Positions 11,660 through 21,486 of a stretch of DNA of 64,000 bases are shown piece after piece. The notes under the pieces are model-generated. The model was not told the DNA's origin. It ran no database searches and saw nothing but the letters and a program-made list of their open reading frames with translations. Position 1 is the first letter of the stretch. Each line of letters begins with the position of its first letter. The stretch covers positions 5,270,001 to 5,334,000 of the forward strand of contig CM082581.2 of assembly GCA_040954595.2 (NCBI GenBank), in the 5' to 3' direction. A program made the position numbers and the translations under genes. The DNA is from Balanoglossus misakiensis. Its lineage: Eukaryota; Hemichordata.

Positions 11660-13176
11660 CTGCAGCGAAAAAAGAAAATAACAAAACTAATTAATGATGT
11701 GGGTGTATTATGTGAACAGTGAGCCACAAACATACCGTAGATATCAGAAAAACCACATCACTGTACTACAGGGGTATATAAAACACATGATGGAATGCCT
11801 ACTATATATGGGTTCAGATATCAAATCAGATGGGGAACCCAATCAAACTACTGTCTAACGTCTCCGAATCTTAATAAACTGAGCTTTCATTCAATACAAT
11901 TACTAATTAGCTTATCAAGCAGATTTGTGATGTTAGATACAGCATTTGTTTACGAGTTAGAATTAGTATTTTGTGACATTCTGACAAGGTCTCACATTTC
12001 ATCACTGGCAATTATCATGCTGGTTTGGCAGAGGTTAGTAGGTTAACAGAAATGCGTGATTTCATTTTGAAGCAGTTTCCTTTCCCCTATTCTATGTTTT
12101 TAACAACAAAATAAAAACACACATTTTTTTTGGCCATGCTAGAATCTCAAGCAAAGACTGACAAGAGTTGATATGAAACTTGAAGAGAGAATAGGATGTT
12201 CACAGCAACAGAAATTGAAGACAGTGATCGTGCACATGAGATAGAGAGAGAGAAAACAGAAATGGATGCATGGTGGTGATAAAATGCAATCGCAAGGTGA
12301 TGTGAAATTCATGCTAAAATTAATAGAAATTGACTGGAGATCACATAACATTACCAGGCCTGACGTAGTCTGGTTTCGGAAGAAATTCAAATTAATTCAC
12401 ATGATGCACATACATGGAGTCAGTGGAAAAAAAGAGAAGGAAAAAAATGAAGTGATTAACAAATGTTGGTATAATGTTCTCTGATGAGAAGATATCTTTT
12501 GAGTAAATGTTGACTTTGCCCCAATTAACACACAATGACAAATAACCGACCCAAAATAATAGAACAGGCAGCTAGGTGAATTGGACATGAAATGCATAAT
12601 ATCAATGTACTTGTCGTCTAAAATCCACCATCAGAATTGGATGTTGTGTGTAATTGTGACAAGATGTGATGTGATTTGCCGTGACATAATGATTTCAATC
12701 TGATGTATAGTGTGCTGTACAGTGATGTGTAATGTACTGCAATACAATGTCATATAGTGTGCCATGATTTCTCATCAAAATTGCAATATTTCTAACTGTA
12801 CTGACAAGGTGAACTTGTTACAGATAGTTCCCATTTCACAATACAGCATCAATTTCTGCTTGAAGTTTAGCTTGTGGCCGTTAGCACCCTCTATGGGCAA
12901 CTTGCACACCTGAGTTATTCAAACTTGTAACCAGTTTAATAGGATTCTCTGAACCATGGCATGACATTTGGTTTTGGAGATATCTTATAACGCCAGGATA
13001 AATAAAAGTTGCCTTGCAGGTCGTTGGTATACAGAAAGAATACTGAAAAAACAGTCAAAAGTTACAGCTAATGAACCTTTGATATACCCAGTCACAGCCA
13101 ACAATTTACCTCAAACCACATACTGCCAAACAATCCCATCATTCCCTATAACATTTCTCACACTTCTAGATCTTAC
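11660..13176 (-). other. ABLIM: Intron in linker region
   Basis: Donor GTAAGA, acceptor ending GCTGCAG. It holds the first copy of the AAAAGTTACAGCTAATG repeat (13057-13080) and loosely repeated GTGATGTG-type sequence around 12650-12760. No gene is seen. Confidence 0.75.
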
Positions 13177-13423
13177 CTGGTCTGTGGAAGTTTTGAGACT
13201 GAGGATCAGGTGACTTAGGTGGTCTTGGGTAGACATATCCCCCACTGTATGATGGTGAGAGATAGGACTGGGAGATATTTGGTGTCGAGGGGCTCCCCAT
13301 GTTGGGCGTCGATGGGCTTCCCATATTGGGTGTAGATGGACTCCCCATGTCGTATGATGGTGATACAGACACAGAGAGATAACTTGGGCTGGTGCCGGTT
13401 GACAGTCTTGGTGTTGACTGGTA
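13177..13423 (-). CDS. ABLIM: abLIM linker exon with MGSPSTPN repeats
   Basis: This 247-base exon starts after TTCCACAG and ends GACCAG|GTAAGA in phase 1; it encodes residues 301-382. It is Ser/Pro/Tyr-rich and probably disordered. An octapeptide MGSPSTPN is repeated three times in tandem (bases 13277-13348), then ISQSYLSPSYSGGYVYPRPP. The ending SQNFHRP resembles the SPQHFHRP segment of vertebrate abLIM linkers as I remember it. Many SP/TP pairs are potential proline-directed phosphorylation sites. Confidence 0.93.
13277..13348 (-). repeat. Coding 24-base tandem repeat, three units
   Basis: Three consecutive 24-base units each encode MGSPSTPN. Third-base differences between units (for example AGTCCA, AGCCCA and AGCCCC) show that the peptide is kept while synonymous sites drift. 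Confidence 0.9.
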
Positions 13424-13454
13424 CTGTGGAATAGTAAGTTTACAAAAGCTTAAT

Positions 13455-13630
13455 CTTAAGTAGTTTGCACCTCAAAGTCTTAGGCTTTTTCTCATATTTT
13501 GCACATGACAAGTTTAGATTATTCTCTCTCAAAAATGAGAATACAAATTGGGGGTAACTGTGAAAAATGTTTGAAAGATCGAGAGATCAAATTTGAAAAT
13601 CAAAATGGCCGCCAATCTCGATAATTACAT
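13455..13630. repeat. Dispersed repeat, copy 1
   Basis: This segment aligns with 56140-56310 in the same orientation. Shared blocks, in order, include AAAGTCTTA, CTTTTTCTCATATTTTGC, AATGAGAATA, TTGGGGGTAAC/TTGGGGTCAC and CAAATTTGAAAAT-like sequence. The last block is AATGGCCGCCAATCTC/AATGGCCACCAATCTC. Two such copies 43 kb apart indicate an interspersed, non-coding repeat family. Its exact ends are unclear. Confidence 0.7.
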
Positions 13631-14069
13631 GATAGAGAAACTAATTTTCTCATTAGTGTATTTTAGGTCAAAAATGCTATTTTCCAGGAGTGTTCGGAAA
13701 ATCAACATGTAATGATATTTGGCAGTCAGTTTCCTAAGACTTTCCAAACGTAAATCATTTTTCTAGGTACCTCAGAACTTTCTCAATTTATTTGTTTTAA
13801 ATTCCAGGACTTTTGATGAGTGTCAAGACTCTATTATCATTTACATGTATGAGACCATTTTAGTTTTCACTGATCAATATTACCATTTAATCTACAGTTA
13901 ATATTTGATAATGGGAATTTTTAAGTAATAATTAATAATTTACAAATTTTTATTCACATACAGTAATCTTCCTTCGCTAAAGTTTTTTACAATCTTATCG
14001 TGGCATATGTGCGATTTCCAGATTGAAAACAGGCACTACGGTGATTTTTGTTTTTTACTGCATTACCAA

Positions 14070-14279
14070 GGGGAGAACCATTTGATTTCTTGGAGGGTGT
14101 GGATGGAGGATTTTTGAAGGAAGAAATATTGTTGGCAGATGGTGCAGAGGAAAAAAAATTTTCTGCAATGCCTTGAGGAAAATGGACTGGAAAACAAAAT
14201 CTACGGCTGAAAATAAATAGCTGACATGCCCTAATCCTCAATACACCCCCCCCCCTCCGAAAATTAAATGGTTCTCCCC
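14070..14279. mobile_element. Small inverted-repeat element (MITE-like), about 210 bp
   Basis: The left end GGGGAGAACCATTTGATTT and the reverse complement of the right end, GGGGAGAACCATTTAATTT, match at 18 of 19 positions. Similarity continues into G-rich sequence (GGAGGG) on both arms. The flanks are CAA on the left and TAA on the right, compatible with a degraded 3-base TAA duplication as in PIF/Harbinger-type MITEs. There is no transposase. The serine/proline-rich open frame across it on the minus strand is explained by the element and is not called an exon. Confidence 0.6.
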
Positions 14280-14299
14280 TAACAGTAAGAAATACCAAC

Positions 14300-14371
14300 C
14301 TTACGGCTGTGTCTGCTGTAGTTAAACTGTCTGGCATTCTCTTTAATAGAGGTGGGTGAAAATGTAAAATA
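14300..14371 (-). CDS. Candidate cassette exon after LIM4
   Basis: A strong polypyrimidine tract ending CTCTTTTACAG is followed by 24 open codons (YFTFSPTSIKENARQFNYSR then HSRK) and CGTAAG|GTTGGT. Length 72 bases and phase 0 at both ends fit between the exons at 14813 and 13423 without changing the frame. Composition is rich in Ser, Asn and Arg, plausible for the linker, but I recognise no homologue. A stronger-looking donor (C|GTAAGG) four bases earlier would not keep phase. An inverted-repeat element begins only about 20 bases beyond its donor. An optional exon is inferred, not shown. Confidence 0.35.
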
Positions 14372-14812
14372 CTGTAAAAGAGGATGAGAGTTTTTTTCTT
14401 TAATCAGTGGGTTATATTGTGGTGTGAACTGTCATGCTGTGTTAGGGTGTCGTACATGCTGTGTGTTATTGTTGTTGGTCGAGGTGGGGAATTCTGAAGA
14501 CGTCAGCAGGGGTGGTTGGGATTCCCATACTGACAAATAGAGGGACGAGCTGTTGACGGTTCTCACCACTGAGGGTGCTATTTAGAATGTCTGATGCGGC
14601 GGTCCAGGTGACCAGGTGTAATTGATAAACTATAATTGTTTTTGGCATAATAAATGAAATCACTTCAGTCAAATTGGAAAAGTAAATCGTGAAACGTTCC
14701 AGAATATGTCCATGTTCGTGTATTTCCAAGGACTCGAACTATTCATAAAAGTATAGAGTATGATATTTACAATCAATCTGCATTCACTCTCACACCAATA
14801 CTGATCAGTTAC

Positions 14813-14868
14813 CTTAGGGTCAACTCCATTGAACGCTTTGCGACAATCCGGATGCCATATTGCTGCTC
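14813..14868 (-). CDS. ABLIM: abLIM exon: LIM4 end
   Basis: This 56-base exon starts after TTCACAG and ends CCTAAG|GTAACT in phase 0; it encodes residues 282-300 (GAAIWHPDCRKAFNGVDPK). His287 and Cys290 are the last LIM4 ligands, with C-X18-H-X2-C spacing. WHPDC is the conserved abLIM end of LIM4. After residue 290 the sequence leaves the LIM region and enters the linker. Confidence 0.96.
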
Positions 14869-15256
14869 CTGTGAATATATAAGTCAGTATGACTGCATAA
14901 ATGAATGAATTAACAAAGTATGAATGAATGAGTTAATATAAATGAATGGAAAATATCATTACAGATTTTTTCCCCTCACAATGAGGTCACTTTGCTCTAG
15001 CCTAAATGAGACAACCAGAGCAGCAACTTTGAATTCTGTTGGTCAATTCTGTTGGTCATTGAGCAGAGAGCCAGTTGGCTTGAAGTCTATCACCTCAACT
15101 TCTCCACCAAAAATCTAACGACCACATCACAAAAGATAGATTCTCAGCGAGTTAACGCCACATTAACAGTTTCTATGCAAAAAAAAAGAAACTCCTGTAT
15201 GTGATAGAATGCCAGCAATTAAAAAAAGTGAGGATGCATGTAAATGTAATACAAAC
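14869..15256 (-). other. ABLIM: Short intron within LIM4
   Basis: 388 bases, donor GTTTGT, acceptor ending TTCACAG. ATGAATGA-type short repeats occur near 14895-14950. Nothing else is seen. Confidence 0.8.
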
Positions 15257-15344
15257 CTTGTAAATACATCTCTTCTCCTTCTTTGAAAGTATAACCACAT
15301 CGTCCGCATTTGGAACAAGATGGGTGGTAATGCTTATCACCAGC
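15257..15344 (-). CDS. ABLIM: abLIM exon: LIM4 middle
   Basis: This 88-base exon starts after CTGTAG and ends TACAAG|GTTTGT in phase 1; it encodes residues 253-281 plus one base. AGDKHYHPSCSKCGRCGYTF supplies His259, Cys262, Cys265 and Cys268 of LIM4, followed by KEGEEMYLQ. AGDKHYHPSC and EGEEMYLQG are hallmark abLIM LIM4 strings as I recall them from vertebrates. Confidence 0.97.
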
Positions 15345-15666
15345 CTACAGACAGGTAAAATGCGGAAAAAATGAAACTTAAGATACATGTCCAGATAAAA
15401 TACACAAGATAAACCATGGTGTCACACACAGACTACAAATATATCATTCTTTATAAATATATTTTTCTATGGATGAATGAACAATTTGTTTAGTGGTTTA
15501 ATCCAAGCAGTTGAATTCCACCGTTTCATTCTGAATTATATCACCAGTGTGAAGAATTGCCAGCTGTTTTTTCGTGATGCAAAATATTTGCTGAATAACA
15601 ATGTGTGGATGCCTATATAATTCACACCTAATACTGTCTCTGAGCATATCCCAAGATGTCTTGACT

Positions 15667-15701
15667 CATTCATTCATTCATTCATTCATTCATTCATTCA
15701 T
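15667..15701. repeat. CATT microsatellite
   Basis: Eight uninterrupted CATT units plus a partial unit, in the LIM4 intron. Confidence 0.95.
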
Positions 15702-17632
15702 CCATAACAACTATTGCAATGCACACAGGGCCTTGAATTGTATCGTACATGGACTTCCTGATAACCAAGATCTGTCACATCTGGGTGTTTTAATCAAAAT
15801 ATCACCAGAATGGCTAAGAGATGCTTCGTATCTTATTTTCTACATTCCAAAGCTACAATCTCTACCACTGCTTTCCCTCATCATCTTTGACTGGGCATCA
15901 ACCATTATGGTATAAGAAAAGTGAAACACGCTAGCCAAGTCTTGTCTCAATGTGTATCCACAAATTATTCTTTTCCTGAATTTATTTTTCAAACTTTGCC
16001 AGTACTCTTGTATTAAATTAGACATCATGTCAGATTTACAAAATGTACGTCTTCGAGTTTATTTGTATTATGTCTGTTTGTCTATCTGTTCTGGTAAAAG
16101 TACGGTGTAAGACTTATGCCTGTTTATTTTATTTTCAGGAAAGAAAAAAAGGAGAAATAAAATAAGTGGAAGAAAGAGAGGAAACATTTGAAATCTAGTT
16201 TAATACACTGTCACAATAATTATAGAACGTCCTTCATCAAGAGTGGAATCTTCAGTATAATTCAAAACTGATATCAAATTACTAAGATCTAACCAATTAT
16301 ACCACCTCAGAATGGAACTTTAAAACGCATTGGAAATGCCTGGCATATCCGCACATGCACGCATGATTGTGTATAGACTGACTGAATACGAAATGCATTT
16401 TGTCAATGACCACATATCCTGACAAAACATTCCATCACATATTCAGCAAATGGACAGAAACCCGGACAACCTCGGAGGAATTATCCCAGCATCCCTCGGG
16501 CAATGGAGACTTGGGCCAGACTGGCGGTCTCAGGAATTCCTCGTCTTGCGGCAAAACTTGTCGCAGTATATGGATGAACATAATCGATGCCGGGGCAGGT
16601 CACTTATAGAATGTCTGACGAGGTCTGTGGATCAGACTGCAGCTGTCCCTGGATCGACGCTCTAACATGTCAGCTCGGTGGAATACGGATCGCGTCAACG
16701 CGCCACAAATCACCCGATGAAAAACACACTGCAGCATTCGCTGTTAATCCATCATATTAAAGCCGGGATGATAAACGGCCGTACAATTCACGGTAATTTG
16801 TCACTTAGACGAAGAAGGTTGCAACGGCACAATCAACACAACAACAACAAAACGACGCGTCACTCTGGTGCTCAGGAAAGTATTTTGGAAATGCCGGCTA
16901 TCCTGTAAGGAGATAGTTGGCTGGAAGCATGCACGGTGACCCAACAGACACATCTTAACCTCCTTTGAGTTGTAATAAAGAAACAAGCTTAAGAGGCCAC
17001 TGTATGAGGCCTTGTGTATGCGATCATCATCACAGCCACCACAGTTGATGTGTCTAACTCAGTTTCAAAACATCACCAAACTTCTCATGACACAGGAGAG
17101 GACTTCTTTAAACTGAATGCTGGCAGTAGGATTTTTTGACCACTGATTTAAGAATCTGTCATTTCTAAGATCTCCAAAGATTTAATTCTGTCAGCGTTTT
17201 ATATACAACAGTGATCCTAAATAACTGACCTTTGACTATTACATGCAGTAAATGTCATCAATTTCATATCTCTATTTCTGTAGCATGTACGATTACATGT
17301 ATAAAGAACATGATGTAAATTGAAATGTTATGTTAAAGCTATAGCCGTAATGTATTTTCGCTAATATGTTTTCAGTATTTTTGTTTTGCAGTTTCTTGTT
17401 CAATTCCCTGAATCATGATGAAATGCCTAGTATCCAGCTTAAACACAACCTATGTATACATCGTTATCGCGCAAAAGTTGAATTCAAGTCCGGACTATTG
17501 TCAACAATAACAATGGCCGTAACACACATACCGGCTATGTTGGCAAGTGGAGTAATGGGTGTATTAGCATGTTCTTTGGAGTAGAGCAAGAAACCACATA
17601 TGGTACACAGAACAAAAATAGTGAAATGAAGC

Positions 17633-17657
17633 TAAAAGTTACAGCTAATGTCCCTTT
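17633..17657. repeat. AAAGTTACAGCTAATG repeat (pair with 13057-13080)
   Basis: AAAAGTTACAGCTAATG followed by TCCCTTTAAGATA here and by AACCTTTGATATA at 13057. Two similar copies in the same orientation suggest the edge of an old interspersed repeat. Confidence 0.4.
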
Positions 17658-18167
17658 AAGATAGACTCTATCAACACCAACCCTTGTGATGTATCTTAAC
17701 CCAATTTCACTGAATCCACCCATAAATACAAGGGATCAATTTATGACATAAACAACCCGAATGTTTGAATGACAACATCAACTCAACGTAAACAGAACTT
17801 GTTTTTCAGACTGTGTCTCACATGTTGTCTCTTGCCAACGCCCACCACAAGACCTCTCAAAATACCGTCGGGTAACCACCGTTTTCGTTTCCTTCTGAGA
17901 GTGTGAGGTGAAGAAAACCACCACAGCACTTCTGAGAAACTTTAAACTCTAAACAATCAACCGATATATCCGCTGCCTTCAGCTTTACTCACCACCATCA
18001 GATTGAATACCACATTGTCACATTGGTAAAGACAGAACAACTCAATGTGACAATGAACTCAAATATGACTTCATACATTTATAAAAGAATAGATGTTTTT
18101 CAAAGTTTCTTTAAAGTATGAGCAAAACTTAAAAACTGATTTTGCAATAATTTCTATAAAATATCAG

Positions 18168-18262
18168 TTTAATTCTTTCACCACCAAAGTTTGGTCCAAA
18201 TCCACTATTCTATGTTCAAAGCTTGGTCCTCTATAGAGGGAAATGAGGTGAAAGGGTTTAAA
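18168..18262. mobile_element. Very short MITE-like repeat, copy 1
   Basis: About 95 bases bounded by TTTAATTCTTTCACC and GGTGAAAGGGTTTAA, which are imperfect inverted repeats of a TTTAACCCTTTCACC type. The core (TTTGGTCCAAAT ... TTGGTCCTCTATAGAGG) matches the copy at 57768-57863. Confidence 0.6.
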
Positions 18263-20177
18263 GACACAAAGATCAAGTTGGTACGTGGATAACATCTGAC
18301 CATGTGGAGTGTTTTAGTACGTACTGTAATGATCGTTAAACTTTATTTGCAAGCTATCTACTGTTTAAAACGATGGCATACGTACTAGTTGTCACTTCAA
18401 GCAGGGCCCTAGTTAAAGAAATATGGGTTCAGGTATATCCAACTCTCAGTATTACAGGAACATTTTTTTATCTGGATACTAATGAAAAACTTCAGACTAT
18501 CACACATCAGGTAATTCTCAGAAAGGGAAAGCCATCCGTGAAAATATGTGCCATTCTTTTTCTCATAATCACAGTCTGAGTCTTGGGTATTTGGAATACC
18601 AGAACATGACAAACTGATAAAAATGTTAATTTATAAAGCAATCTTCCCTGTGACTCTTGACTCCCAGGGGGTAACAATAAATAAGAATGCACCAAACAAG
18701 TATGGCAGAGATGTACAGTCTTTGATACATGTATCTTGAGTCACAGTCAAGCAGAATTCTTCAAGATTAATCCCTACCCTCATCAAACTCAGTTTGACGT
18801 CAAATCACATTTCCGTTTTCCAACTTTGTGGACATAAATTTTAACACATTCCACATACCGGTAGTATCCCAACATTCTCATAGTCAAAAATAATTCAGAA
18901 TGTTTGATTACGATTATGATTTGGAGTATAATTATGCTGAATTTGGCAGCTATGTTTTACAGAAAGAATGTCAAGTAATTGACTTTTCCCAAATTTAGAT
19001 TTCAGAGGAAGTTTATCAACTTTTTTACCAAGGTTTGAAAATCACTGAGTACTTTTGGCATAAATGGCATCCTCATTTGATGTTGACACATTAGAAGTTA
19101 GCAAACTTCTTCTAATAAGAGCATTCATTAAATTTTAAAGGGAAGGGTGTCCCATTGCTGCAATGTATAGGTAAAACATGTAGCGGGGTAAGAGTAAATA
19201 TGGGCTGCTGTGATAGGAATGGCTGGAACTCTGGGCAGCAGCCAGCGGAAAGTTTTATGTAAAACCTCTGCAAAACTTCATGACGGTGATGATATTTATA
19301 CAACAGGCATTAAATAGCACAGTTATGTGCCAGTTTCTTAAAATACATCAAGACTTTGGCCATTATGGGGTGCCTTAAAGGGAGAAAGCTGGTCTAAAGT
19401 TTAAAGGTAAACAGACATTATAGTTTGAGTTTATTTTTAAATTAGCTATTTCAAAACTGTATGAAAGTTCATGTGAGCTCACTGTAAAATAGATAGTTAA
19501 TAGATATTACATTCCTTATTCACCTTTCATACTATTACGGTATATGGGTCTTAATCAAGAAATAATTTGATGTCACAATTTTGGTATGGTCCATTTTATG
19601 ACATATCAAAATAGAACGCACATTTATGAAAAAGCTGTTATGTGTATCTCTCAAAATAATTTCTAAAAAAATGAAAATAATCACAAGAATGCAAGATACA
19701 GGGGTGATGATGATGATGATAAATTCACTCCCGAACCAATAAAAACATGAAAGTCCTTCTGGATGCATGACTTGTGGTGCCTGGTACCGTGACGACCACA
19801 CTAACACACGTATCATCTGCTCCGACCATTGACATAAAACTTACCCTTTGGGCATAAGGGTCTCCTTTGAGTCAGTAATATACACTGTTAAACATCGTCA
19901 TAACAAAAATGTAAACCGATATCGCAAGGGCTGTTTTCACGCACCTGTTTTTAATATTTTCTAAACAGCTCATGTGTCATATATAGCCAAGAGCTTGTCA
20001 ACTTATTTGATCACAGTCTATGTAGTATATCGCACACATTCAACATCTATGCTCACACTGATCATAATCTGCCATGTCTCTGTACTAACTTTTCCGTCTG
20101 ACTCTGTGTCATATGGCGATTCACTCGAGCAAGTTTATTTGGAGGTTTGTAACAATCACACGTTTGTGATGTCTTAC

Positions 20178-20271
20178 CTGGAGAACCTTGCCTGTTATAT
20201 ATCCTTCGCAATTAGCACATTTGATTCCAAATAAATTTTGGTAATCCTTCTCACAATATGGCATACCATCC
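20178..20271 (-). CDS. ABLIM: abLIM exon: LIM3 second finger and LIM4 start
   Basis: This 94-base exon starts after CACTCACCAG and ends CTCCAG|GTAAGA in phase 0; it encodes residues 221-252. The intron before it is only 131 bases, the shortest in the gene. RDGMPYCEKDYQNLFGIKCA closes LIM3 with Cys227 and Asp230. Cys239 and Cys242 open LIM4 (CANCEGYITGKVLQ). The DG-PYCEKDYQ-LFG-KC core is nearly identical to vertebrate abLIMs. Confidence 0.97.
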
Positions 20272-20402
20272 CTGGTGAGTGAAACATAGATCATTGAGTA
20301 TAAATAAAATTTAACTTTTTCTACACTCTGTGCAGACACCTGCCAAAACAACTAAAATGATCGAGGCGTGATATTCCTTAAAGTCACTTTGAATGTACTA
20401 AC

Positions 20403-20529
20403 CTTCCCATGTATTCTCCCACGAGAATTTGTTTGCATTTTGCACATTTGAAACATTGAATATGCCATTGCTTGTCCAATGCAAGCAACTGCTGTCCATC
20501 TCCTATTTCTTTATTGCAGCCTGCACAAC
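20403..20529 (-). CDS. ABLIM: abLIM exon: LIM3 first finger
   Basis: This 127-base exon encodes residues 179-220 plus two bases, starting GT-TGT after TTCCAG and ending GGAAG|GTTAGT in phase 2. LIM3 ligands are Cys180, Cys183, His201, Cys204, Cys207 and Cys210 (CCAGCNKEIGDGQQLLALDK, then QWHIQCFKCAKC). The pattern LLALDKQWH...CFKC matches vertebrate abLIM LIM3 closely. The split codon at its end forms Arg221 with the next exon. Confidence 0.97.
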
Positions 20530-21373
20530 CTGGAATTCAAGAGAAAAATTCTGTTTAGTGGACTGTTGTCTGAAGGTGTCTACATAGGAATAGCATTTAA
20601 GATTTCAAAGATTTTTAGTATTTCAGTATTATCTGAAAGACCACAGAACTTATTTCAAAACTACATTTTGATCGATCCAAAAACAGTTCAAACATATGCA
20701 ATTGCGAAAAACCTCACTGATGAATAACTAGTAACCAGAAGCAAATAATACTGCTGGCAGGTGGCAACTGTGGCCCAGTTCCAATTATTTTTTTTATCTG
20801 CAGAACAAGAACTCAAATCTTGACATCTCTGTATTTATCAGGAAACAAAATCTTCACTGAGAGATTAATTTTAGTATCGGTCTTATTACAGCTGTCACTT
20901 TCTATTTTACGAGGGGCATTAACCACATTCAGATTTTTTTCTTGCTTGTTACAAAACTACATCACCGCCTAAACGCTTCCTTCAACTCAAAATGTACACT
21001 GTTTCTTTTAAGTTTATTTCTCTGCTAGACCACAACATTTTTCACGCCAGAATTCTCATTGGTACCAATAGGCATATTTTGCAAATAGCTCCTAAAACAA
21101 ACAACTTAAGGAATGACTTTCCTCGTACCGCCAGAGCTGCAGTATTCTTCCAGAAGAATCTAATGAGCTAATTTGACATTTATGAAATGATGCGCCGGAA
21201 CATGTGAATTCATCATAAAGTTGATCATAAATGAGACACGACAGCTATCAACCTCCAAGGATAGATCAAACAATGGCGATAATTACTGCTGTCCTCACAT
21301 ACATATTATATTATGTATCTCTTGGGAATTTTTCAATAAACTTTATTTTTCCTGTTTACCAAAATAGACTTAC
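20530..21373 (-). other. ABLIM: Intron between LIM2 and LIM3
   Basis: The donor GTAAGTC at 21373 pairs with an acceptor ending AATTCCAG at 20530. No gene or repeat of note is seen. Confidence 0.8.
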
Positions 21374-21486
21374 ATGGTGCAGACGGACTTGGTGGGCTTT
21401 TTGTCCTGTTTGGTGGCTTGTAACAGAGTTCACACAACACTTCATGACCGTTAAATGTTACTCTGTCTCCTGGCGGAAAAGGTTTT
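21374..21486 (-). CDS. ABLIM: abLIM alternative LIM2 exon, form B (canonical)
   Basis: This 113-base exon completes Gly141, then reads KPFPPGDRVTFNGHEVLCEL and Cys162. A Pro/Ser-rich linker follows (YKPPNRTKSPPSPSAP, residues 163-178), ending CCAT|GTAAGTC in phase 1. The stretch PFPPGDRVTFNG is the invariant-looking vertebrate abLIM LIM2 motif, so this is the ancestral form. Zinc ligands Cys159 and Cys162 close LIM2. The last base T joins GT of the next exon to give Cys179, directly before the first LIM3 ligand Cys180. If form A were also included, its last T would join the first AA here and make TAA, so the two exons must be used one at a time. Confidence 0.95.

Larger units (their letters stand above)
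13424..14812 (-). other. ABLIM: Intron between LIM4 and first linker exon
   Basis: This interval holds the candidate 72-base cassette exon (14300-14371), the MITE-like element (14070-14279) and one copy of a dispersed repeat (about 13455-13630). The minus-strand frame at 14466-14729 contains Pro/Thr-rich peptide at its end but has a stop and no usable acceptor/donor pair, so it is left out. Confidence 0.7.
15345..20177 (-). other. ABLIM: Intron within LIM4 (first part)
   Basis: Nearly 5 kb. It holds a MITE-like copy at 18168-18262, an AAAGTTACAGCTAATG repeat at 17633-17657, a CATT microsatellite at 15667-15701, a TACCGGTA palindrome at 18856 and a short GATGAT run near 19703. The pocket 16430-16700 is richer in G+C, with short open frames on both strands but no phase-compatible donor, so I assign no exon there. 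Confidence 0.75.

Noticed and set aside
14080-14180. Ser/Pro-rich minus-strand frame (SAPSANNISSFKNPPSTPSK) with AG and GT borders
   Set aside because: It lies inside the inverted-repeat element 14070-14279, and the acceptor/donor phase that fits the gene reads a different, less plausible frame.
14466-14729. 87-codon minus-strand frame after LIM4
   Set aside because: It ends in a stop, has no matching acceptor and donor in phase, and shows no abLIM similarity.
16400-16700. GC-richer pocket with overlapping plus frames and a minus-strand MLERRSRDSC frame
   Set aside because: The only donor gives phase 2, which fits no downstream exon; the plus frames have no recognisable domain.
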